Source of the DNA: Alginatibacterium sediminis
Lineage (GTDB): Bacteria; Pseudomonadota; Gammaproteobacteria; Enterobacterales; Celerinatantimonadaceae
Reading direction: 5' to 3'
Length of the DNA: 64,000 nucleotides
Assembly (NCBI RefSeq): GCF_003610775.1
Contig: NZ_RAQO01000012.1
Span: 109,398-173,397 of the forward strand
Shown here: positions 17,676 through 26,647 of the stretch, piece by piece
Position numbering within the stretch: position 1 is the stretch's first letter
Layout of the letters: every line of letters starts with the position of its first letter
Position numbers and translations under genes: made by a program
Notes under the pieces: generated by a model
Seen by the model: the letters and a program-made list of their open reading frames with translations, nothing else
Told to the model about the DNA's origin: nothing
Databases searched by the model: none

Positions 17676-18104
17676 CCCATCCTTTAGGTAAGGACGACTC
17701 AGCAAACGAATAAGTAACGTAGCAATCACCAACCCACTGATATTTATTGCCAAATCCAACCAAGAAAAATACCGAGATGGAATCCAATATTGGGCCCCTT
17801 CGTCAAAACAAAAAGCAAATAATAAAAACCACTGCACATAACTCAATTTACACCAACGCATATGGAACCAACGCGGCGGCACACTAAGCATTAACAATAA
17901 GCTTATCGTAAAACTTAGCACTAAATGCAGAACCCATGCCCCTCCAATAGCCATCTCTACCGCATGAAATGTCGGACGAAACATCGACAATGATTTAAGC
18001 ACACTAGCAGTAACAACGATGCTAATGACGCTGATGGAAAGTACTGTGAGGTGCTTGATCTTTGGACGACGATAAATATACACGAGTAAACGTAAGACTC
18101 TCAA
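17658..18104 (-). CDS. VanZ-like membrane protein
   Basis: About 148 residues with three to four transmembrane helices. The C-terminal part carries the VanZ signature: FCFDEGAQYWIPSRYFSWLDLAINISG, i.e. D-E-x-x-Q ... R-x-x-x-x-x-D-x-x-x-N-x-x-G. VanZ-like proteins are often found with cell-envelope and exopolysaccharide genes but have no settled function. The only starts are a TTG at 18104 and a GTG at 18083, neither with a good ribosome binding site. It lies 31 nt downstream of wzx, so it is probably the last gene of the exopolysaccharide operon. Confidence 0.75.
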   Translation of the reverse strand: MRVLRLLVYIYRRPKIKHLTVLSISVISIVVTASVLKSLSMFRPTFHAVEMAIGGAWVLHLVLSFTISLLLMLSVPPRWFHMRWCKLSYVQWFLLFAFCFDEGAQYWIPSRYFSWLDLAINISGLVIATLLIRLLSRPYLKDGKKDQA

Positions 18105-18135
18105 AATTCAATCTGGAGCTAGCAGTATACTAAAA

Positions 18136-19425
18136 TCACCATATTTTTAGCGTATTAAATCCAAGTCGGCGTTTAACCCAATAAACCGCAAGTAGATTCT
18201 GACTAGTGATCGCTATCGCTGTGGCGAGCGCACTGCCCATAACCCCAAAACTAGGTACTAGGATGAGCGAGAGAACTAAAGCCATTGGACCTGAAATCAG
18301 TACCGTATTTCGCAATTCACGCTCGTAACCACACATTGACAACAACAAACTCACTGAACCCGTAGCAACATTAAGTAACTGAGCCACAGCTAATACTTGT
18401 AACAAAGCAGCTCCTTCAACAAAGCTTTGCCCAAACAAACCTAATAACCAATGAGGGAAAACCAACATAAAGATACAAATTGGAGTGGCAACCAACAACA
18501 TGGCTCGCACCCCTATACGGCAAAGACGCTGTAGTTCAACATAATTGCGTTGTTGGTATAAGACAGAGAATTTAGGCGCTAATACTAAGTTTGCAGCCAT
18601 CAGAACCAAAGCACTCAGAAGTGCAATACGTTGTGACACGGCCAACAAAGCGATTTCTCCAGCATCAACCCATGCTCCGGCAACTAACTGCCCAGACCAT
18701 TGGCTACTTTGGTTCATAAGCATAACCACCCATAGTGGAATGCAACTAGCGAATATCTTAGACCAAGCAATCGGACTGCTTGATGGGCTGTTCGTCTTAG
18801 GCAATGCTCGTCGCCAAAGTAAATAGCTATGTAGACCTGCAATTAAAGCTGCCAAGCTTAAGCACCAAGCCGCTTGCCAAGCAAAATGCCATGCTCCAAG
18901 AACAATTAAAATACTTAATAACATTGGCATAGCGATATTTAGACTGTAAACACTGGCACCAATGCGCGACAGGCCTTGCAGTGCCATAGCACACAAGCTA
19001 AATCCAGCAATTCCAACGACTGCAAAGCTCATTGCACGTAACACCGGAGCAAGCTCTGGTTTAGAAAACACCCAATTTGCTATTCCGTCGGCGGCTAATA
19101 CCATAAGGCAGCATAGCGCCAATGCGATTAAACAGCTCAAGGCCAAGGCACGATGCAGCAATTCGATGATGGCTTGCCGGTCTTTAAGTTGATGTAATTG
19201 AGCACTAAACCGCAGAACTGTATTATCTAAACCGAAGCGGGATAATGCAGCTAAAACACTGACGAGACTGAAAGCCAAAAAATAGTAACCCGATTGTTCT
19301 AGCCCAAGCTGTCGGCTGATGATCAAGCTCAGAATTAGCGCCGCAACCGCACCGATAACTTTAACCAAAGCTGCCCAAACCGCTTGCGTCAGCAGATTGT
19401 TTGGTCCACGAAATCGCTTAAGCAT
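18136..19425 (-). CDS. wzx: Oligosaccharide flippase (Wzx-like)
   Basis: 429 residues, about 12-14 transmembrane helices, MATE/MOP superfamily. The N-terminal region (LLTQAVWAALVKVIGAVAAL, SRQLGLEQSGYYFLAFSLV) is typical of polysaccharide-repeat flippases. It moves undecaprenyl-diphosphate-linked repeat units across the inner membrane for Wzy polymerisation. The start overlaps the upstream glycosyltransferase gene by 8 nt, consistent with translational coupling in the exopolysaccharide operon. Confidence 0.9.
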   Translation of the reverse strand: MLKRFRGPNNLLTQAVWAALVKVIGAVAALILSLIISRQLGLEQSGYYFLAFSLVSVLAALSRFGLDNTVLRFSAQLHQLKDRQAIIELLHRALALSCLIALALCCLMVLAADGIANWVFSKPELAPVLRAMSFAVVGIAGFSLCAMALQGLSRIGASVYSLNIAMPMLLSILIVLGAWHFAWQAAWCLSLAALIAGLHSYLLWRRALPKTNSPSSSPIAWSKIFASCIPLWVVMLMNQSSQWSGQLVAGAWVDAGEIALLAVSQRIALLSALVLMAANLVLAPKFSVLYQQRNYVELQRLCRIGVRAMLLVATPICIFMLVFPHWLLGLFGQSFVEGAALLQVLAVAQLLNVATGSVSLLLSMCGYERELRNTVLISGPMALVLSLILVPSFGVMGSALATAIAITSQNLLAVYWVKRRLGFNTLKIW

Positions 19426-20455
19426 TACTGAACTCTTGATAGAGCAACTTGAGGTCTGATTGTAGACGCTCAGCCGTATGCTGTTGCTGAATGAGGTTTA
19501 GGTTCTCTAGAGCTAAATCGCGAGCTTTGGTTTGGGCTTCTAACCATGATTTAACCCCATCCATCGCGCTTTCCACATCGAAAAAACAGTCAAGCCCTTC
19601 GCTGGTAAATGGTCCAATTGCACGTAGCATAATTGGTATTTGTAATTCTGCGGCTTCAAGAACAGATATAGGAAAGCCATCCCAAGCCGCCGTGTGTAAA
19701 TACAAATCGCTTTGGGATAATTGCAGTAAGGCTTGCTCTCGACTAAGCCAGCCGCTAACTTCAACCCCTGCTTGGCTTAAGACTCTACACCCTTCCGTCT
19801 CACCACCACCGATCCACACAAACTGCGCTTTACCTTCAAGAAATTTGGCAACCTTGGCAAAGTATCGATAGCCTTTTTGCTCACTCACACGTCCAAGCAT
19901 CACAATTCGAGGTTTAGTCCGTATCGGCGCTGAAATACTATGCACCGAATTGTCAATGGGCTCGCAAATGTTGGTTAGTGTCAACGCGTGTGTTGCACCG
20001 AGTTGCTTGGCACTTAGGGTCTCGTGTTCCCCGCAGCCAGCCACCACAGCCGTTCGTTTAAGTAGCAGCTGCTCAAGGCTACGGTAAAGGCTCTGTTTCC
20101 AACGCGCACTATTGCGGAAAAAAGCGTAACCATGGGGGGTATAGACGATTTTTGACCTTGCAATAAACGGCAGCAATCGACCAACGCCACCGGCAAAACT
20201 TGAGTGTAAATGCACCACATTTGGATCTAGATCTCGCATCCACCGGCGTAACTCAAGTAAAGAAGACAAGGAACGAGAAACCAAACGCTGCTCAGAGAAT
20301 AAGTCTCTGGTTTCTTCACCAGTTGCATCATCTACACGGATCGTTGCGAATAGAAAGTGTTCGCAGTGTGGGCTGTGTTTCACATAGCTATGGATAGCTG
20401 CAGTAACACCACCACCGTAGGACTCAGCGATGTGTAGTACTTTGGTCTTGCTCAT
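19418..20455 (-). CDS. GT4 glycosyltransferase
   Basis: 345 residues, GT-B fold. The N-terminal domain has HIAESYGGGVTAAIHSYV and LDPNVVHLHSSFAGGVGRL; the C-terminal nucleotide-sugar domain has RIVMLGRVSEQKGYRYF and the E-x7-E motif region DGFPISVLEAAELQIPIM. It adds one sugar to the lipid-linked repeat unit on the cytoplasmic face. Donor and linkage cannot be read from sequence. Its 5' end overlaps wzy by 32 nt; AAGGAAT precedes the ATG. Confidence 0.92.
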   Translation of the reverse strand: MSKTKVLHIAESYGGGVTAAIHSYVKHSPHCEHFLFATIRVDDATGEETRDLFSEQRLVSRSLSSLLELRRWMRDLDPNVVHLHSSFAGGVGRLLPFIARSKIVYTPHGYAFFRNSARWKQSLYRSLEQLLLKRTAVVAGCGEHETLSAKQLGATHALTLTNICEPIDNSVHSISAPIRTKPRIVMLGRVSEQKGYRYFAKVAKFLEGKAQFVWIGGGETEGCRVLSQAGVEVSGWLSREQALLQLSQSDLYLHTAAWDGFPISVLEAAELQIPIMLRAIGPFTSEGLDCFFDVESAMDGVKSWLEAQTKARDLALENLNLIQQQHTAERLQSDLKLLYQEFSNA

Positions 20456-21758
20456 GATATTCCTTTTGAGACAGCACGGCTAAACGTTGTTTTCGCCTAA
20501 ACAGCAAGCTGGTAAGGGCCAATGGGATGCCTAGAAAGAAATAAGCTTGCAGCATATTGGTGTTTACACCATCACCAATAACAAAAACCGCGATTACTGC
20601 TGATACGACTAAGCTCCAGCTATTCGTCGTTTTACATTTATTGTCGATTGCGCGTAGTAAGGTTCCCGTTAAGAAAGCGCCAATAACGACACCTAACCAG
20701 CTAAAATTGACATACCAACTACCTATCGATGTTATTGGCCATCCGTTTACTTTCTCGTCTTCGTAAACTTGCCGGAACCATTGCCCAATGAAAAAAGTAC
20801 TTGGTTTTCCAGCCCATAAGAATCGTGGGATCCAGCTGACCAAGCCATTGTAAAAATCTTCTCCATAACGATAAGGGAATACCGTCCCCACGTCCCGTGT
20901 TGCCAAAACTAAGCCATCGTACTCGGCTAGGTGCATTGATAGCGATAGACTGCGGATTTGTGAGCTATGCTCAAGTGTCGGGCCTTCATAGCCTCGCGCA
21001 TTATCAAACAATTGATCGCGTCCCTCTCGCAAGCCCTGTAGTAACACGGCACAAGCCAGCACAATCAATATTAACTTTGACATTTTGATGTTGGGTAGTA
21101 GGTAATACATGGATATCACCAACACTGCAAACACATATCCTACAAATGTACGGTTACCCCAACTGTAAATGATGGCTAGGTTGACCAAGATTGCGCCAAT
21201 AAAAATAAAGCGCTGCAATCGAGACAACTGTTGTTTCGCGGTTGCGACAAAGCCAATCACACTAATAACCGCCGCTAAGGTGGCTATTTCACGGAAAATG
21301 TATAATCCCGCCGCGCCTTTCTCAATTTTTACAAAGTACATGAAATTGGAGATCGACCCCATTTGAAGAACTAATACCGCGGTACACAGAAAGCTAAAAC
21401 CGCTCAAAGTCAGCGTAAGCATCATTAAAATCGAAGGGTGACTTTTTTGAGCGCGATTAGGAATAAAACTAGCCATCAGTTTTTCAAGTTGACTACCACG
21501 TGAGTAGCTTACAACCAATATACAAACCCACACTAAAATGGCCAAGTTGGCTAGCAGCATGGCGTCGTTATAGTTTCCGATGAACTGGTGGTCAGGGATG
21601 GGGGTATCGAGATCAAAGAGGAGAAGCATTGGTCTAATACCGACCAAAATAAGCATTAACCCACTAGAGGCTGCAAACGCGACCCGTCTGGTTCTAAGCG
21701 CCTTTAAAACCGCATAGGATAAAATTACGCTATAGATTAACCACAACACATAGGGCAT
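20424..21758 (-). CDS. wzy: O-antigen/exopolysaccharide polymerase (Wzy-like)
   Basis: A 444-residue inner-membrane protein with about 11-12 helices and a large extracytoplasmic loop containing the YRYGEDFYNGLVSWIPRFLW stretch, typical of oligosaccharide repeat-unit polymerases. It would join flipped repeat units in the periplasm. The position between two GT4 genes and just before the flippase in an operon with wza and wzc supports this. Wzy sequences are too variable to predict the linkage formed. Confidence 0.85.
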   Translation of the reverse strand: MPYVLWLIYSVILSYAVLKALRTRRVAFAASSGLMLILVGIRPMLLLFDLDTPIPDHQFIGNYNDAMLLANLAILVWVCILVVSYSRGSQLEKLMASFIPNRAQKSHPSILMMLTLTLSGFSFLCTAVLVLQMGSISNFMYFVKIEKGAAGLYIFREIATLAAVISVIGFVATAKQQLSRLQRFIFIGAILVNLAIIYSWGNRTFVGYVFAVLVISMYYLLPNIKMSKLILIVLACAVLLQGLREGRDQLFDNARGYEGPTLEHSSQIRSLSLSMHLAEYDGLVLATRDVGTVFPYRYGEDFYNGLVSWIPRFLWAGKPSTFFIGQWFRQVYEDEKVNGWPITSIGSWYVNFSWLGVVIGAFLTGTLLRAIDNKCKTTNSWSLVVSAVIAVFVIGDGVNTNMLQAYFFLGIPLALTSLLFRRKQRLAVLSQKEYHEQDQSTTHR

Positions 21759-21764
21759 TTGAAA

Positions 21765-22913
21765 CTAGGCACCTTGACAATAAATGGCTTCAACGCGTTT
21801 TAAATACTCTTCACAAGAATACTCTTGGATAACTTTGTTTCGCGCCTGTAGACCTTGATCTCGATGAAGTTCAGGCTGCGATACAAATTCAATCATCCCC
21901 TGCGCCAACTGTTGCTGATTATTAACCTCTATTACTTTGCCAACACCCTGTAAGACCTCGCAATTTGAGCCAACGTTTGTCGCAAGCACTGGTAACGCAC
22001 AAGCCATTGCCTCAACAATCGCATACGGCATCCCCTCATACTCCGAAAAGAGCACAAAGGCATCAGCGACCTGCAGTAGGTCAACAACATCATTGCGTTG
22101 ACCTAAAAGCCGAACCCTAGAGCTTACCGCAAGCTCAAGTTGTTGCTGATACTTAGGATGGGCATCATTACCGCCAACGTGCACTAACAACGCATTGCTT
22201 GGAGCGCTTCGCACAAACTCTTGAACCAGTTCCAAAACTTTTTTACGTGGCTCTATCGACGCTACGCAAATGAAAACATAGTCATTAGCAGATATCTCTA
22301 GTTGCTCCCGCAAACGGGCTCGCCGCTCAGGGATGGGTCGGTAGGCATTGGTGTCGACTGGGTTTGGCAAGCACAAGGAGTTTTGCGCCAAGGCAATGCT
22401 TGGGTTCACATGCGTTTTAGCGTAACCAGGCGTACCATGAATAATAATGTTAGAGAATAATTTAGGAGCCAGTTTCGCCATCAAGTTAATCGGAGTATGA
22501 GAAACCTGTAGGCGTAAAATACAGCGCTTTTTTTTGTAGTAACGTAAGTAAACAAGCAAGCCAAAAAAGTAAATATAGCTGCGATAATTGTTACAAACGA
22601 CGAGCTGGTAAGGCTCGTTTTGCTTAGCATAGTTACGAATGCATTTGAAATTAAACCAAATCAACAAGGGTAAAGTGATTAGCGCGCTCAACCACTTTAA
22701 GTTTTGCTTGCCATAACTATTGAGTTTGTTTGGTAAGCCCCAAATCTGGGTTGAAACGCCGGATTCTTCAGCTTGCACAGCAAAATCACCAGGTTCTGCA
22801 AGCACCATGTCTACACTTGCTAAGTCGCTGTCGATGAAATGCCTAGCCCATTGCAACATGTTAAAAGCACTGCCATACATTAAGCCACAGCGCTCTAACA
22901 CCAAAATTTTCAT
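21765..22913 (-). CDS. GT4 glycosyltransferase
   Basis: About 382 residues, GT-B fold. It opens with KILVLERCGLMYGSAFNML. The C-terminal Rossmann domain has FICVASIEPRKKVLELV, the HVGGNDAHPKY loop, and the donor motif SEYEGMPYAIVEAMACALPV. The frame opens at a TTG at 22925, but the ATG at 22913 has GGAG upstream and overlaps the sulfotransferase stop in an ATGA junction. A hydrophobic segment near residues 72-90 (SALITLPLLIWFNF) may associate with the membrane. Acceptor unknown. Confidence 0.92.
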   Translation of the reverse strand: MKILVLERCGLMYGSAFNMLQWARHFIDSDLASVDMVLAEPGDFAVQAEESGVSTQIWGLPNKLNSYGKQNLKWLSALITLPLLIWFNFKCIRNYAKQNEPYQLVVCNNYRSYIYFFGLLVYLRYYKKKRCILRLQVSHTPINLMAKLAPKLFSNIIIHGTPGYAKTHVNPSIALAQNSLCLPNPVDTNAYRPIPERRARLREQLEISANDYVFICVASIEPRKKVLELVQEFVRSAPSNALLVHVGGNDAHPKYQQQLELAVSSRVRLLGQRNDVVDLLQVADAFVLFSEYEGMPYAIVEAMACALPVLATNVGSNCEVLQGVGKVIEVNNQQQLAQGMIEFVSQPELHRDQGLQARNKVIQEYSCEEYLKRVEAIYCQGA

Positions 22914-23797
22914 TTTTTGCTCCAAGCACTTAAATCCAATCCAAAGACTTGTGCGAGTTGCCTATTCTTACCATCAAATTGCTGCTTTAGTTGCTCTATA
23001 ATAGCTTTGTCTTGTTGTTTTTCACTAAGGTTGCTAGGTGCTTGATTCAATCGATAGTATAGCGGCCGTAGCCAATCCTTGAACCCTTTACTACGCACAA
23101 ATGGTGCAAACAATTCTTTAAGCTTATTCAGCTTGCGATTGCGAATTACGATGCTCTCGTTAGCTTTGTTAAAGTCAAAGTCTTTATAAAAATCCGCATC
23201 AATCTCTAACCAGTCACACAATCGGCGCATCCCCGCTTCTGGATTACGAATGAAGTCTTCAAATACGAAAATTTTCATGTTCTTTTGACCAATCGCCGAC
23301 TGCCATTTTGTTAAATAATCAACGTAGTTACTTTGCTCGATACATTGCGATATTTGGTTGTTCTTATTAAATTGTTGACCTTGCTCCAGCATACCTAAGA
23401 ATTGCTCAAAGCTAATTGAGCTATCAATCATGGTGCGGGTATCTCGAAAATAGCGAAAGGTAGAGTAAACCCGCGCAGCCGGTTCACGCACGAAAAACAC
23501 CCCTTTCGTTTGGTATTTTCCTGCGTAATTAATTGCGGATTCTTGATATAAGTTTAAGGTTGTCCCATCAACTATATGCTTAGCACTTTGCTTAAAGAAA
23601 GCGTGGTAGGTTTCCTCGCCATGCTGACTGATATTAGCTCGGGGATTGAATTTCCAATCATGGCTATCCATTAAGTAAAACAGCTCTTTTTCCACACCGC
23701 CGCCAACCTCTGGATGAGCAATCAACCAATCATAAACAGATGTAGTCCCACATTTTGGAGCACCAGCAAGCAGCAAATTAGGTTGGTTCAAAAACAT
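22910..23797 (-). CDS. PAPS-dependent carbohydrate sulfotransferase
   Basis: 295 residues, sulfotransferase fold. The 5'-phosphosulfate loop GAPKCGTTSVYDWL lies near residue 12, and the 3'-phosphate motif FFVREPAARVYSTFRYF (R and S ligands) lies near residue 95. It would transfer sulfate from PAPS to a hydroxyl of the growing exopolysaccharide repeat in the cytoplasm. The ATGA overlap with the next glycosyltransferase ties it to the wzx/wzy operon. This is the main evidence that the polymer is sulfated. Confidence 0.9.
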   Translation of the reverse strand: MFLNQPNLLLAGAPKCGTTSVYDWLIAHPEVGGGVEKELFYLMDSHDWKFNPRANISQHGEETYHAFFKQSAKHIVDGTTLNLYQESAINYAGKYQTKGVFFVREPAARVYSTFRYFRDTRTMIDSSISFEQFLGMLEQGQQFNKNNQISQCIEQSNYVDYLTKWQSAIGQKNMKIFVFEDFIRNPEAGMRRLCDWLEIDADFYKDFDFNKANESIVIRNRKLNKLKELFAPFVRSKGFKDWLRPLYYRLNQAPSNLSEKQQDKAIIEQLKQQFDGKNRQLAQVFGLDLSAWSKK

Positions 23798-23879
23798 ATC
23801 CTTTAGGTCTGGCCTGATGCCATCGATAGAAGCTGCTATCCAAAATCAGCATAGCAACCCTCAGAACAATTTAGTGCTA

Positions 23880-26129
23880 TCAGGCTTTTTGTAAATCGCG
23901 GTAATAGTTGTAGTACTTATATTCTTTTTCGTTCTTTTCCGAAATCTGATTCAAAATTACGCCATCGACGGCCACATTCACGTGAATCAACTTCGCAATG
24001 CTTTGAGACACTTGCTCAAAACGGGTGCTATCCGCTTTTACCACTAAAATACTAGCGGTAGTGAGCCGGCCAACTATCAATGCGTCACTAACCGCGCTGA
24101 TGGGTGGCGTATCAATAACTATTTTATTGTACTGGCGGCTTAAATCACGTAGCAAATTTCTAAATCGAGGAGAACTCAAAAGCTCTTGCGGATAAGGCGA
24201 TAGCAGGCCTGCTGCCAATACGTGCAAACCACTTTTTTCATGCACAAATACACAATCTTCTAGGTCTGCGCCCATCACTAAAAGGTTACTCAACCCCGGA
24301 TGACTACTACTAAGCCCAAAGCGCTCCCCAACCGAAGGTTGCCGTAAATCACAGTCAATCAAAAGTACCTTTTCCATACCAGCCATTGCTTGGGCTAGAT
24401 TTATGGAGACTGTCGTTTTACCTTCCCCCGGTACCGAGGAGGTAACCGATACAAACTTTCGTTTACTTTGCGCTAGGCTTAACATCATGGCAGTCCGAAC
24501 GGTGCGAATCGCTTCAGAGAATCGAGTTTGCCGTTTATCATAGAGTACCGAGGCATCGCTAAGTTCTTGGCTACCAAAGCGACGTTTTTTCAACATTGGG
24601 ATAACGCCCAATGGATGCAAGCGTAAGCGGCTTTCAATATCAGATGCTTGGGAAATCGTGTCGTTTGAACTATGACTGGCAAAAGCAAGCAGCACTGCGG
24701 CGATAAAGCCTAGGATCAGAGCCACCAAACTAATTAATTTTTTACGTGGTTTTGCTGGCTCTAAAGGTGCTGTTGCATAGTCCGTGAAACGTGCGATTGC
24801 GCTTTGGAAATCTCCAGTCACCGAGGTTTCTTTTTGGCGCGTCAGAAATAGGTCGTAAAGACTACGGTTACTGGTAACTTCCCGCTTTAAGGCTTCATAA
24901 CTAGCACGTTTGATTGCAAGCGACTGAAATTCTTGTTTTTTAGCATCCAGTTCAGCCTTTAAAGAGGCTTCTTGTTGCCGGGCACTACGCAGCTCTTTAC
25001 TAATCCCGGAGGCTAAGTCTTGTAGCACTTCTTTAGCATTCGCTCTAACCGATTGCAGATAAGCTTGGGCTTGCTGCATTCGATCATGCTTTGGGCCGTA
25101 TCGTTTTGAAAGCTCAGATACCCGGCGCTCTGCATCAATCTCTGCTAAACGAATATCGCGTAATTGCGGATGGTTTGCATTACCGGCTAACGATCCTAAA
25201 CCTGCCAAGCCAGATCCTTGATTCTCTTTGAGAAGATAAAATATCGATTCAGCCGCAACCCGCTTGTCTCTGGCGTCAGATAATCTACGGCTTAGGTCTG
25301 TCAATTCCGTACCCGCTAAACTATCAATCCCGCTGACATCAACTAGACCCTCTTGTTCTAGATACTCACTGAGTTTATCTTCAGAATCTAATGCCGATTG
25401 CTTTAATGTCTCAACCCGAACGCTTAACCATTCAGTGGCTTCACGACTTGCCATTAAACGAGCTTCTAGATTCGAATCTATATAAGTTTTACCAACAGCA
25501 TTGGCGGCGGCAGCGGCGAGTTCCGGATCAATAGAATCAAACGAAATTCGAACCAACTGAGTATTTCTGATGGGGGTTATGGTGAGGCTTTGCTTAAATT
25601 TATTTAATACTCGTTGTTCAAGACGCTGGGCTGCAAGCAAGGGATCCGACTTAGCCGGTTTAGGTAAGAAACTTAACCAATACTCAACATCAATATAGTC
25701 GCCAATTGTAGGCTCCCAATGGCGAGCAAGCGCTTTTAAACTTGCAAAACGGTCGTTCACGCCAATAAACTCTGCCCGACTATACAAATCCAACTGTCTA
25801 GAAACCTTACGCGCTATGCTACGAGTTTTAAGAAGCTCAAATTGTGTGAAGTAGTATTCTTTCTTACTCGAATCAATACCATATATTTCATCGATACTAA
25901 CCACTGCTTTAGGCTGTTCAGACTCAATTAGCAAGACCGCAGTCGCTCGATAAATCGGCTGCACAGCCATCAGAGAAACGATTGTCGCGACCAATACCAA
26001 GAGCGTAAATAGACTGATGAAAAACCAGCGAGACTTAAGAACGTCAAAATAGAAATTAAGATCGATCAGGTCGGTATTGGGAACGCCATTTAACTTGTTT
26101 TTGGCCTTATTTATAAGTGCTGGTTTCAA
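23880..26129 (-). CDS. wzc: Polysaccharide co-polymerase / BY-kinase (Wzc-like)
   Basis: 749 residues. An N-terminal Wzz domain has TM1 near residue 35-60 and TM2 near 470-490, with a long periplasmic coiled coil between. A cytoplasmic BY-kinase follows: Walker A SVPGEGKTT near residue 565, Walker A' LLIDCDLRQPS, Walker B IVIDTPP. A C-terminal tyrosine cluster (EYKYYNYYRD, five Tyr) is the expected autophosphorylation tail. It controls chain length and export with Wza. The start is TTG in a TTGA junction with the wza stop, with AAGG upstream. No Wzb-type phosphatase gene is in the operon. Confidence 0.95.
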   Translation of the reverse strand: MKPALINKAKNKLNGVPNTDLIDLNFYFDVLKSRWFFISLFTLLVLVATIVSLMAVQPIYRATAVLLIESEQPKAVVSIDEIYGIDSSKKEYYFTQFELLKTRSIARKVSRQLDLYSRAEFIGVNDRFASLKALARHWEPTIGDYIDVEYWLSFLPKPAKSDPLLAAQRLEQRVLNKFKQSLTITPIRNTQLVRISFDSIDPELAAAAANAVGKTYIDSNLEARLMASREATEWLSVRVETLKQSALDSEDKLSEYLEQEGLVDVSGIDSLAGTELTDLSRRLSDARDKRVAAESIFYLLKENQGSGLAGLGSLAGNANHPQLRDIRLAEIDAERRVSELSKRYGPKHDRMQQAQAYLQSVRANAKEVLQDLASGISKELRSARQQEASLKAELDAKKQEFQSLAIKRASYEALKREVTSNRSLYDLFLTRQKETSVTGDFQSAIARFTDYATAPLEPAKPRKKLISLVALILGFIAAVLLAFASHSSNDTISQASDIESRLRLHPLGVIPMLKKRRFGSQELSDASVLYDKRQTRFSEAIRTVRTAMMLSLAQSKRKFVSVTSSVPGEGKTTVSINLAQAMAGMEKVLLIDCDLRQPSVGERFGLSSSHPGLSNLLVMGADLEDCVFVHEKSGLHVLAAGLLSPYPQELLSSPRFRNLLRDLSRQYNKIVIDTPPISAVSDALIVGRLTTASILVVKADSTRFEQVSQSIAKLIHVNVAVDGVILNQISEKNEKEYKYYNYYRDLQKA

Positions 26130-26647
26130 AAGAAGCGCCTTCCTACCATGATAATGTCACCGGGATCGATACTGAGTTTTAAGCTGACCTTACTTTTATC
26201 ATCTGCCCCATTACCAGGGGTTAAGGTAATATTTCCATCGTAAGCGCGTTGCGAAAACCCTCCCGCTAAGGCGACCGCCTTTTCTATCGTCAATCCAGGT
26301 TGATATGCATATGCGCCGGGCTTTTCAACTTCGCCATTAACAAAAATCTGCCGATAGCTAACTACATTTACGGCGATTTTCGGATCGATAAGGTAATCAC
26401 CAGCCAAGCCATGTTCGAGACTCAACTTGACCTGCTCGGGCGTTTGTCCACTAACTTTTATTTTTCCGAGATAAGGATAATTGACCAAGCCACTGCTGCT
26501 GACCATGACTTGCATGCTAAGATCTTGTTCTTCATAAACAATAATGTCTATCACATCGCCAGGACCTAATCGATAGTCAGTATTCTCTTGCCCCCACACT
26601 AAGCTTGGGACTAAGAATAAAACGAAGACTAGACTTAGCCATCTCAT
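26126..26647 (-). CDS. wza: Short polysaccharide export protein (Wza-like)
   Basis: 173 residues with a Sec signal peptide (MRWLSLVFVLFLVPSLVWG). It contains one polysaccharide-export domain (YRLGPGDVIDIIVYEEQDL ... LIDPKIAVNVVSYRQIFV) and one SLBB-like domain (VEKPGAYAYQPGLTIEKAVA). E. coli Wza is 379 aa, has several SLBB-type domains, an outer-membrane helix and a lipobox cysteine; this protein has no N-terminal Cys and no C-terminal amphipathic helix. Outer-membrane passage may therefore need another protein. Overlaps wzc by 4 nt and abuts the transferase upstream. Confidence 0.92.
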   Translation of the reverse strand: MRWLSLVFVLFLVPSLVWGQENTDYRLGPGDVIDIIVYEEQDLSMQVMVSSSGLVNYPYLGKIKVSGQTPEQVKLSLEHGLAGDYLIDPKIAVNVVSYRQIFVNGEVEKPGAYAYQPGLTIEKAVALAGGFSQRAYDGNITLTPGNGADDKSKVSLKLSIDPGDIIMVGRRFF

